Below, in pieces: positions 38,026 to 46,097 of a stretch of DNA of 64,000 nt. Position numbers and translations under genes: made by a program. How positions within the stretch are numbered: position 1 is the stretch's first letter; each line of letters begins with the position of its first letter. This stretch comes from Alphaproteobacteria bacterium HT1-32 (GTDB lineage: Bacteria; Pseudomonadota; Alphaproteobacteria; Rhodospirillales; HT1-32), in NCBI GenBank assembly GCA_009649675.1, contig WJPL01000001.1, positions 101,683-165,682 of the forward strand, written 5' to 3'. The notes below the pieces were generated by a model. The model did no database searches, was not told the origin of the DNA, and worked only from the letters and a program-made list of their open reading frames with translations.

Positions 38026-38472
38026 CTATTGCGCAGAACGTCGCTTTGGCGCCATCACCGTGGCCTCACCTTCAAGGACCACCTTGTCGCCGACCGTGCA
38101 GACTGTCGACATCTCGACAAACCGCTTTTCCGGGACCAGTGCCGTGATCTTTACCGTCGCCATGACCGTATCCCCGATCATGACCGGCGCCTTGAAACGG
38201 AGATTCTGAGAGACATAAATACAGCCAGGCCCTGGCAGTTTCGTACCGATAACCGTCGATATGAAACTGGCTGTCAGCACACCATGTGCAATTCGGCTCT
38301 TGAAAACTGTTTCAGCCGCATATTCAGCATTCAGGTGGACGGGGTTGGTATCCCCGGAAACACCTGCAAAGGCCATGATATCAGCCTCCGTGACAGTTTT
38401 CCCAAAGACAGCCGACATCCCGACCGACAATTCATCATAATAGTAACCACTGAGTTGCTCAGTCAGACTCAT
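38026..38472 (-). CDS. MaoC-type (R)-specific enoyl-CoA hydratase
   Basis: The 148-residue hot-dog fold protein hydrates enoyl-CoA. The active-site motif GVSGDTNPVHLNAEYA contains the Asp/His pair (Asp and His of GDTNPVH) of the PhaJ/MaoC family, followed by IAHGVLTASFIS. It resembles PhaJ more than FabZ in size. It lies 89 bases beyond the ribF start on the same strand; a separate promoter is likely. Pathway (fatty acid degradation, PHA supply or branched-chain breakdown) cannot be chosen from context. Confidence 0.85.
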   Translation of the reverse strand: MSLTEQLSGYYYDELSVGMSAVFGKTVTEADIMAFAGVSGDTNPVHLNAEYAAETVFKSRIAHGVLTASFISTVIGTKLPGPGCIYVSQNLRFKAPVMIGDTVMATVKITALVPEKRFVEMSTVCTVGDKVVLEGEATVMAPKRRSAQ

Positions 38473-38595
38473 GACCCGGTTCCTTCGATTTCCCGAAACA
38501 AACTATAGTGAGGCTCATCTATAACCACAAACTTCAGGCTTCTTGTATGTCACCGTAACCCTTCAGCACTGCAAGGCTGACGAAACCTTCAATCC

Positions 38596-39681
38596 GTGAG
38601 ATACTGTTTCAGAATAACAACAGAGAAGACAGTCAGGTTGTTTGTTGTAAGACACAGGCGAAGCGAAGGACGACTTTCCGTCATTGGTCTTATTGGCCTC
38701 ACCATGATGTTTTCCGGCACAAATGCCGTCGCTGAAACCCCGCCTGCACCGGAATTGATGTTTCCACTGCACTGTGCCGAACCGGCAAACTGTATTCCCC
38801 TGGTCTATGCGGACCACAAACCCGGCCCCGGCGTTCAGGATTACAATTGCGGTCTGAATGCCCGGGAGCAGTCCGGGGTAACCCATATCGCCCTGCGATC
38901 CCTGGCTGAAGTCGATCAGAGTATCCCGGTACTGGCCGCCGCCCCCGGCAAGGTCAGAGGAACCCGTGACGGCATACGTGATGAAGGACCGGAATTACGC
39001 GATGCCAGCGGCAAACCACCACCTTTTTGCGGAAATGCAGTGGAGATCACTCATAAAGGAGGATGGGTCAGCCGGTACTGCCATATGAGAGAAGGCAGTG
39101 TTCTGGTAAAAGCCGGCGATGATATTCAAGCCGGAGATGTCATCGGATATGCGGGATGGAGTGGCAAAGCTCCCCTCCCTGGGCTTGGTTTCCGGTTAAA
39201 GCATGAAAACACCATACTCGATCCCTTTACCGGAACACCATCAACCGAGAGTTGTGCGACAAAGGGTAAACCGCTCTGGTCGAAAGTCCCTGCCAAAGTA
39301 AAAAACTACGAGGATATCATTATCGTCGATGCCGGATTCTCGGCAACACCACAACCCTTGTTACCCGATATCATCCGTGGCTATCACCGGCAGACCTCCC
39401 TGCCTGTGACGGCACCATCGCTGGTTTTCTGGGTTCTGGTCGGAAATGTGGTACCCGGCGAACTGAGAACACTGCAGATTGTCGGGCCAAACGACAGAAT
39501 TATTGCTGAGCAGAAGCATCAGGAACGCGATGCGGCACCTGTGATGTTGTTGCATACAGGTGCCGCCAGACCGGAGAAAGGCTGGATACCGGGAGTCTAC
39601 TCTGCCTCCGTCGTGATCTCCCGGGAGATCAATGGCCAGGTGATTGACATCAACAAGTTCTTCGAAATTCAGGTCGAGTAA
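38596..39681 (+). CDS. Secreted M23-like protein with lost catalytic residues
   Basis: The 361-residue protein reads as exported: the N-terminal segment contains a hydrophobic core ending in NAVAETPP. It is a homologue of the next gene: PVLAAAPGKVRG, FCGNAVEITHKGGWVSRYCHMREGS (with His163) and AGDVIGYAG are retained, but the zinc-binding Asp of HxxxD is Arg101 (H97IALR) and the HxH of the active protein aligns to G196-L-G198. It is therefore very likely inactive as a peptidase and may bind or regulate. The start codon is uncertain: GTG 38596 is the longest; later TTG codons would suit the signal peptide better. Five bases separate it from the next gene. Confidence 0.8.
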   Translation: MRYCFRITTEKTVRLFVVRHRRSEGRLSVIGLIGLTMMFSGTNAVAETPPAPELMFPLHCAEPANCIPLVYADHKPGPGVQDYNCGLNAREQSGVTHIALRSLAEVDQSIPVLAAAPGKVRGTRDGIRDEGPELRDASGKPPPFCGNAVEITHKGGWVSRYCHMREGSVLVKAGDDIQAGDVIGYAGWSGKAPLPGLGFRLKHENTILDPFTGTPSTESCATKGKPLWSKVPAKVKNYEDIIIVDAGFSATPQPLLPDIIRGYHRQTSLPVTAPSLVFWVLVGNVVPGELRTLQIVGPNDRIIAEQKHQERDAAPVMLLHTGAARPEKGWIPGVYSASVVISREINGQVIDINKFFEIQVE

Positions 39682-39686
39682 TCAGT

Positions 39687-40709
39687 ATGTTACCCAGTCG
39701 ATCTTTTCCCCGAACGGTCCTGATTGCAGGCTTGCTGTTTATCGCTCAGTCCGGAATTTCCGTCGCTGCCGATTTTCCGAAATTGTCATTGCCGATTGAT
39801 TGCAAGCTTGGTGAGGACTGCTGGCTCATCAACTATTTTGACCATGCCCCTGAAAGCGCAATTCTGGATTATACTGGCGGAACAAACCTCTACGACGAAC
39901 ACAAGGGTATCGATATCGCCATCCCGGATATCAAGAGCATGGTTCAGGGGGTCGATGTTCTGGCCGTTGCAGACGGTACCGTGCTCGCGATCAGAGATCA
40001 TATACCGGATGTCGGCAGCATTGACCGTGATGGCCGCCGGACCGATTTTCCAAAATGTGGCAATGCGGTCCTGCTGGATCACGGCAACGATCTGCGGACG
40101 CAATATTGTCACATGCGGCGCGGTTCCATCAGCGTTGACATCGGTGACAAGATAAAGCGCGGTCACAAGATCGGGCTGGTTGGTCTGAGCGGCTTCACCA
40201 ATTTTCCTCATATCCATCTGGCTGTATCGCTGGGCGAAGACAAGATCGATCCGTTTGTTGGTCCCGGCTGGAAGCCAGGACACGAAGACACGCCTCGCCC
40301 CATGTGGACTGAAGAGGTCCGGAAAGCCGCTATCTATCAGCCATTCGTGTTACAGAGCACCGGTTTCACCGGTGGCAGCTTTACGAAGCATGGTCTTCTT
40401 CAGGGTTGGTACTCAAACACGCAAATCCCTGCCACTGCCCATGAACTGACCTTTGGTGTGGTGGCCTATTTCGTTGATCCCGGCGACGAAATGATCGTCG
40501 AGATCAAGGATTCTCAGGGAAAGTCCCTGGCACGTGAAACTGTCATTTTTGATGCTGAAATTCAGCGTCACTGGCGCAGTATCAGTGTTGACCAGCCCAA
40601 GGCCGGGTGGGGCTCGGGAAGCTATACCGGTTTTGTTTCGCTAAAACGAAACAACGGCCCCCAACCTCAGGAACAGAAATTGATTCGCCGAATAAAGATC
40701 GATCAATAA
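39687..40709 (+). CDS. Secreted M23 peptidase, intact zinc site
   Basis: The 340-residue protein has a signal peptide (SFPRTVLIAGLLFIAQSGISVAA) and a complete LytM-type zinc site: H72xxxD76 (HKGIDIAIPD), His142 (YCHMRRGS) and H175xH177 (FPHIHLAVS). The C-terminal third (about residues 215-335) is a separate beta-rich domain shared with the preceding gene product (the KAGWGSGSYTGFVSL segment), which may bind peptidoglycan or partner proteins. M23 enzymes cut peptidoglycan cross-bridges or other Gly-rich peptides. It forms a two-gene tandem with the degenerate copy; the diguanylate cyclase gene follows after 75 bases. Confidence 0.87.
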   Translation: MLPSRSFPRTVLIAGLLFIAQSGISVAADFPKLSLPIDCKLGEDCWLINYFDHAPESAILDYTGGTNLYDEHKGIDIAIPDIKSMVQGVDVLAVADGTVLAIRDHIPDVGSIDRDGRRTDFPKCGNAVLLDHGNDLRTQYCHMRRGSISVDIGDKIKRGHKIGLVGLSGFTNFPHIHLAVSLGEDKIDPFVGPGWKPGHEDTPRPMWTEEVRKAAIYQPFVLQSTGFTGGSFTKHGLLQGWYSNTQIPATAHELTFGVVAYFVDPGDEMIVEIKDSQGKSLARETVIFDAEIQRHWRSISVDQPKAGWGSGSYTGFVSLKRNNGPQPQEQKLIRRIKIDQ

Positions 40710-40784
40710 GGGAAAATACCTACCTGATTTTTCCGGTGCGCGCCTGTATGGTTCTAACTGGCAGGCTGGAATATCGGGGATTTT

Positions 40785-43517
40785 TTGGACAAAGCGACCC
40801 AATCTGGGCAACATCATCAGACGAATCTGATTCCGCTGAACGACAACCGGGATGGAATTGCTGACCGGCTCGCTTTTCTGTCTGCCCTGAGTCATGAACT
40901 TCGTACCCCGCTGAACACGATCGGTGGATTTGCTGAAATCATGGCGGAGCAGATGCTTGGTCCGCTTGAAAATCCGAAATATCAGGAATATGTCCGGGAC
41001 ATCAGACGTTCCACGATGGAACTGCGGGCGATTGTTGAAGACGGGCTAAGCCTGCCCATGCTGGAAAGCGCCTTGCAGCGCGGCGGCTCGCTGGACCGAC
41101 AGCTGATCGACCTGTCCCCGGACCTGATCTGTGCTTTTCGCGACCAGACCATCATCATGATGAACGCAGCAGGTCATGCCATGATCGGCGATGACCGGGA
41201 CGGTTCTGTCGAAAAGAAACAGATCGGCGACCTGTTTGATGAAACATGCCGTGATGCCTTCGTTGAGAATATCGAGACCCTGGCTGAGGAGCTACGCAGA
41301 CTCCCCCTCACACTTTGTGCTTCTGACGGGCGGCGTATCAATGCAGAAGTTGCGACACAACCAGTCCAGTTGGAGGATGGTCCGGCCTTCCTGCTGATCG
41401 CCCGCGATGTCAGCGATGTGACCCGCGCGGAACGAAAAATCCGTGATCGCGAAGACAGATTGTACGGCATTCTTGACGCGGTGATAGACGGAATCGTTAC
41501 GGTCAATGAGAACGGCACAATCGAAACCCTGAACCGGGCCGCCCAGTCCATTTTCGGTCTCCCCGAGACAACAGCTATCGGTCAGAAAATTTCATCATTC
41601 CTGCTCCGCCCGAACAACAGCAAGCCTGTCGATTTCCTGGAGTCCTTTCAGTCTGTCTTTGAGGGTCAGGCTCAATCCGATGTCCACCGGTGGATCGCCA
41701 GACGGCATGACGGGTCAGAGTTCCCGGTCGAAATTGGCGTTACCCTGTTGCGCACCACAGACCGCCCCCTGCTGACCGTGCTGGTACGGGACATCACCCT
41801 GCGCGTTGCCAATGAAAACAAACTGCTGGAGAGCGAGCAGCGTTATGCCCTCGCCGCATCCGGGGCAAATGACGGACTCTGGGACTGGAATCTTCAGAGT
41901 GATGAAATCTATTTTTCCAGCCGCTGGAAAGCGATGACAGGTTATCCGGGCACCGATATCGGCAATCAGCCGGAGGACTGGTTCAAGCTCGTCCATCCGG
42001 ATGATATTGATCTGCTTCGGGCTGAGATCAACAGCCACCTTGCCCGCAAGTCAGAACATCTGGAGGCAACCTACCGTATCCGGCAGCCGAACGGGTCAAT
42101 CCGCTGGATGCTGGCACGTGGAATGGCGGTTTTTGACGAGAACGGAAACCCGGCCCGCATGGCTGGCTCTCAATCTGACATTACAAACCAGAGAAAAGTC
42201 CAGGAACAGCTGGTCTATGATGCCTTCCACGACCCCCTGACCGGCCTGCCCAACCGGGCACTGTTCATGGATCGCCTGAACCATGCAATCCAGAGAGTTC
42301 GCCGCCGCCGTTCCGAGAACGTCGCTGTATTATTCATTGATGTGGACCGCTTCAAAGTTGTGAACGACAGCCTTGGTCATTCTTTCGGTGACGAGCTGCT
42401 GATTGCCATTTCAGCAAGGCTGAACGAATGCATCCGGCTGGGCGACACCATCGCGCGGCTTGGGGGGGATGAATTCACCATTCTGGCGGAGGATCTTTCG
42501 ACACCGACAGCGGCCGAAGAGCTTGCACATCGGATTGTAAAGCGATTCGAAGCGCCGTTTCAGATCAACGGGCGCGAAGTTTTCTCCTCCGTCAGCATTG
42601 GTGTCCTGATGAGTAACGAGGACCATATCCGGGCCGAGGATATGTTACGCGATGCTGATCTGGCGATGTACCGTGCCAAATCCGAAGGGCGTGGACGTTT
42701 TGAGACTTTCGCAACCGGTATGCGTGAACATGCGATCACCATCATGGAGCTCGACACAGCCCTTCGCCGGGCGATGGAGCGCGATGAATTTGAACTTTTT
42801 TATCAGCCGATTACCAACCTCAAGACGAAAGCTCTCAGCGGTTTCGAAGCCCTGATCCGCTGGCGGTCCCCGGAACGCGGTCTCATATCGCCATTTGATT
42901 TCATACCGCTGGCGGAAGAAACCGGCCTTATCGTTCAGATGGGAGATTTCGTGATCGAAGAAGCCTGCCGTCAGAAACGGAAATGGCTTGACCTGTATGG
43001 CGATCAGAAACCGGAATGGATCAGTATCAATGTCTCCGCCCGGCAGCTTGTCGGCCACGACATTGTGCCCGTCCTGCAAAAGGCACTTGCCGAGAACGGT
43101 CTTGATGGCAGCCAGATCAAAGTCGAGATCACCGAAAGTCTGGTGATGGAAAACCCCGTCGTTGCGGAATCGCTGTTTCAGCGACTGAAGGAAATGAATG
43201 TGCCGCTCTGTATTGATGACTTCGGAACAGGCTATTCGTCCCTCGGTGCGCTTCACCAGTTCCCCATTGATGTCCTGAAGATCGACAAATCTTTCGTTCA
43301 GTCATCCAGCCCACACGGGAATGACCGGGAGATGATCCGGACAATCGCCGGCCTGGCGCACAATCTGGGCCTGTCGGTAGTTGCTGAAGGCATTGAAACC
43401 GAAGCCCAGCTGGCCGAGGTCAGCATCATCGGATGCGAATTTGGTCAGGGCTACCTGTTCTCCAGACCGCTTGAAGCGGACAAGGCATCACAGTTCATCG
43501 CTGACTGGCAAGACTGA
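40785..43517 (+). CDS. H-box/PAS/GGDEF/EAL signalling protein
   Basis: The 910-residue protein combines a histidine-kinase-type dimerisation helix pair near residues 27-92 (ALSHELRTPLN with His37), three PAS domains (about 105-215, 220-345, 350-470), a GGDEF domain with intact GGDEF and the RxxD inhibitory site (RLGDTIARLGGDEF), and an EAL domain (GFEALIRW, DDFGTGYSSL). The kinase ATP-binding domain is missing, so self-phosphorylation is not expected. It could both make and hydrolyse cyclic di-GMP. It has no membrane segment. The start is TTG 40785, preceded by GGGGA; no in-frame ATG exists before the H-box. Confidence 0.9.
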   Translation: MDKATQSGQHHQTNLIPLNDNRDGIADRLAFLSALSHELRTPLNTIGGFAEIMAEQMLGPLENPKYQEYVRDIRRSTMELRAIVEDGLSLPMLESALQRGGSLDRQLIDLSPDLICAFRDQTIIMMNAAGHAMIGDDRDGSVEKKQIGDLFDETCRDAFVENIETLAEELRRLPLTLCASDGRRINAEVATQPVQLEDGPAFLLIARDVSDVTRAERKIRDREDRLYGILDAVIDGIVTVNENGTIETLNRAAQSIFGLPETTAIGQKISSFLLRPNNSKPVDFLESFQSVFEGQAQSDVHRWIARRHDGSEFPVEIGVTLLRTTDRPLLTVLVRDITLRVANENKLLESEQRYALAASGANDGLWDWNLQSDEIYFSSRWKAMTGYPGTDIGNQPEDWFKLVHPDDIDLLRAEINSHLARKSEHLEATYRIRQPNGSIRWMLARGMAVFDENGNPARMAGSQSDITNQRKVQEQLVYDAFHDPLTGLPNRALFMDRLNHAIQRVRRRRSENVAVLFIDVDRFKVVNDSLGHSFGDELLIAISARLNECIRLGDTIARLGGDEFTILAEDLSTPTAAEELAHRIVKRFEAPFQINGREVFSSVSIGVLMSNEDHIRAEDMLRDADLAMYRAKSEGRGRFETFATGMREHAITIMELDTALRRAMERDEFELFYQPITNLKTKALSGFEALIRWRSPERGLISPFDFIPLAEETGLIVQMGDFVIEEACRQKRKWLDLYGDQKPEWISINVSARQLVGHDIVPVLQKALAENGLDGSQIKVEITESLVMENPVVAESLFQRLKEMNVPLCIDDFGTGYSSLGALHQFPIDVLKIDKSFVQSSSPHGNDREMIRTIAGLAHNLGLSVVAEGIETEAQLAEVSIIGCEFGQGYLFSRPLEADKASQFIADWQD

Positions 43518-43519
43518 GA

Positions 43520-44497
43520 TCAGCTGTCGGCCGCATCCTGCGAATAATCAGCATAGAAATAGCTGTGACCAATTGAGACAGTCACATCAATAAGGTCAAG
43601 CTGAACGCGGTCGAGAAACTCGTGCAGCCCCCCATTCATCACCGTCTCAATCTCCGTTGCCTGCATCCGGCTGTGGAGACCATCCATGAGTTCCAGCGTA
43701 TCCAGCCCCCGGCTTAGCCCATACCGGCTACGCAACTGGCTCAGCATGTCATAGCTGTGGCGAACACAGAGCGACACGGAACGGGGAAATCCATTGTTGA
43801 ACAGCAGAAATTCCGCGACATTCGCCGCAGTCATCCCGCGCGGATAGGAACGCCTGAAGGCATGGTAACCTGCGACAGAACGCAACAGGGCATTCCACTG
43901 GCTGACATCGAAGGGCGATCCGACATCGGATACGTTCGGCAATAAGAGATGATACTTGATATCCAGAACCCGGGTCGTCTGATCGGCACGTTCCATGAAT
44001 TTTCCGAGTTCATAGAACACATACCCCTGATCCCGATGGAAAGTACCTTCCGTAATCCCCGTATGTGCCTGACAGGCTTCCTTTACCTTCTGACAGAATG
44101 AAGACAGATAGGGGCCGGATACATCATGCGGTTGCAAGGACCGAAGCCAGTTATAGAGCACATTGAGTTGCGACCACATTTCCGTGCTGATAAGCGGGCG
44201 AAGCGCGCGTGCATTTTCCCGGGCGGCCGTGATAGCCGAAATAATCGAATTCGGGTTCTCCCGGTCAATCGAATAAAAACCAATGATCGACCTTGGGTCT
44301 GCATCCGGATAACGCTCTTCAAAGGCATCCTTGTCGCCATTGAGCATCAGAATTGATGTCCAGTTCTGTGCTCCCCGGCTGTCGCGTGAGAAAGTTTCAT
44401 TAACGTCGAGAATACGTGCAAGGTTTTCTGCACGCTCGACATAGCGTGCCAGCCAGAAAATCGATTCTGCGTAGCGTGCGAGGATTGTGCTAGCCAT
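43520..44497 (-). CDS. Alpha-E domain protein (DUF403)
   Basis: The 325-residue all-helical protein has the alpha-E signature at its start, ARYAESIFWLARYVERAENLARIL, and the later NEL-type GYHAFRRSYPRG and FPRSVSLCVRH segments. In the reported Anbu-associated operons alpha-E proteins accompany circularly permuted ATP-grasp ligases and are proposed to bind their products. It begins at ATG 44497, overlapping the end of the ATP-grasp gene by eight bases. The stop lies only two bases from the stop of the convergent signalling gene. Confidence 0.85.
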   Translation of the reverse strand: MASTILARYAESIFWLARYVERAENLARILDVNETFSRDSRGAQNWTSILMLNGDKDAFEERYPDADPRSIIGFYSIDRENPNSIISAITAARENARALRPLISTEMWSQLNVLYNWLRSLQPHDVSGPYLSSFCQKVKEACQAHTGITEGTFHRDQGYVFYELGKFMERADQTTRVLDIKYHLLLPNVSDVGSPFDVSQWNALLRSVAGYHAFRRSYPRGMTAANVAEFLLFNNGFPRSVSLCVRHSYDMLSQLRSRYGLSRGLDTLELMDGLHSRMQATEIETVMNGGLHEFLDRVQLDLIDVTVSIGHSYFYADYSQDAADS

Positions 44498-45959
44498 TTT
44501 CTGCCAGCACCCATGTGTCCTTGGAACCACCGCCCTGCGACGAATTCACAATCATCGACCCCTCCTTGAGTGCCACCCGTGTCAGCCCGCCCGGCAGTAC
44601 CCAGGTCGATTCGCCGGTCACTGCAAATGGCCGAAGATCTACATGTCGCGGCTGCAACCCGCTTTCGTTCAGTGTCGGGCAGACCGACAATGCGACGACG
44701 GGCTGACTGATGAAGTTCGCGGGGTCAGCGATGATCTTCCGGCGAACATCATCCAGTTCCTGACGGCTGGCCTTGGGGCCAATCACAATGCCATACCCCC
44801 CGGATTCCCCGACTGGCTTGACCACCAGGTTTTCCAGATTGTCGAGCGTGTACTGCAAGGCTTCCGGTTCCCTGCAGATATATGTCTCCACATTCTTCAG
44901 AATGGGTTCCTGATCGAGATAATATTTCACGATCCGCGGCATATAGCAGTAGACCGCCTTGTCATCTGCAACCCCCGTTCCGACAGCATTGGCAATGGCA
45001 ACATTGCCTTTCCGGACACATTCAAACAATCCGGGGACGCCAAGCATACTGTCAGGGCTAAAGGCTTCGGGATCGAGAAACTCATCATCAATCCGCCGAT
45101 AAATCGAATCAACCCGCTTCAACCCGCCGGTCGTCTTCATATAGACCCGGTCTCTCTCAACCAGCAGGTCACGGCCTTCAACCAGCGGCACCCCCATCTC
45201 CCGAGCCAGGAAGATATGCTCGAAATACGCAGAATTATAGGTACCCGGCGACAACAGAACGACCTGCGGGTCCTCAATGTCGACCGGGGCAATCTCGTTC
45301 ATGACATTGCGAAGACGAAACCCGTAATCTCCAACAGAGCGCAAAGGCAGCGATTCCATTAACTCAGGAAACGCCCGCGCCATCATCACCCGGTTCTCAA
45401 CGACATAGGACACACCCGATGGTGTGCGCGCATTATCTTCAAGAACGTAGAATTCACCATCGCCGCCACGAACCAGATCAGTACCGCAAATCGTGACATA
45501 GGCATTATGCCTGACATCGACATTCATCATCGCCGGCTGAAAATACTCGTTACCAAGAACCAGATCTGAAGGAATGATCCCATCCCTGAGAATTTTCTGA
45601 TCATGATAAAGGTCATGCAAAAACAGGTTGAGAGCAGCAACCCGCTGCTTCACCCCGTCTTCCAGAATTTTCCACTCCTGGGCCCGAATCACACGGGGGA
45701 TCACATCAAAGGGCAGAATCCGGTCGATCGCCTGATTGTCCGAATAGACAGTGAAAGTGATCCCGAGATTGAACAGCTCCCGTTCAGCGTCACCTGACCG
45801 GCGGCGTAATTCCGGTGTGCTCATATCGCCAATTCGTCGGGCCAGGTCTGCAATATCATCCAGCGGAACTGACGAATTGCCCTGAAATTCGCACCAAAAC
45901 CCCGGATGGCTGTAATTTTTCCACGGGTCTGTGCTGTCCGACGATAGGCTCTGGTTCAT
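44490..45959 (-). CDS. Circularly permuted type 2 ATP-grasp protein
   Basis: The 489-residue protein (COG2308/DUF404-DUF407 type) has ARTPSGVSYVVENRVMM, LLSPGTYNSAYFEHIFLAREMGVPLVEG, VKPVGESGGYGIVIG and the C-terminal SQGGGSKDTWVL, signatures of circularly permuted ATP-grasp enzymes. They are predicted to form peptide or amide bonds with ATP. The substrate is not known. Start ATG 45959 (MNQSLSSD) is preceded by an AGGA; an upstream extension is rejected. It lies divergent to a fused homologue, with 138 bases between starts. Confidence 0.86.
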   Translation of the reverse strand: MNQSLSSDSTDPWKNYSHPGFWCEFQGNSSVPLDDIADLARRIGDMSTPELRRRSGDAERELFNLGITFTVYSDNQAIDRILPFDVIPRVIRAQEWKILEDGVKQRVAALNLFLHDLYHDQKILRDGIIPSDLVLGNEYFQPAMMNVDVRHNAYVTICGTDLVRGGDGEFYVLEDNARTPSGVSYVVENRVMMARAFPELMESLPLRSVGDYGFRLRNVMNEIAPVDIEDPQVVLLSPGTYNSAYFEHIFLAREMGVPLVEGRDLLVERDRVYMKTTGGLKRVDSIYRRIDDEFLDPEAFSPDSMLGVPGLFECVRKGNVAIANAVGTGVADDKAVYCYMPRIVKYYLDQEPILKNVETYICREPEALQYTLDNLENLVVKPVGESGGYGIVIGPKASRQELDDVRRKIIADPANFISQPVVALSVCPTLNESGLQPRHVDLRPFAVTGESTWVLPGGLTRVALKEGSMIVNSSQGGGSKDTWVLAENG

Positions 45960-46097
45960 TTCCTGCGTGCTAATTCTATTTCCCCTGCATTTCAATCTGC
46001 AACCAGTTGGCAATCAGGTCAGCACCATGATCGTTCGGGTTGCCTCGTCCGGCTTTCATCACCATAGTGTCGGCCACCTAATCATTGTCCGCAAGTC
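45960..46097. promoter_or_regulatory. Divergent promoter region between two ATP-grasp genes
   Basis: The 138-base interval separates the starts of the two ATP-grasp genes and must carry promoters for both directions. I find no clear dyad or consensus -35/-10 pair, so the assignment rests on geometry alone. Confidence 0.4.
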
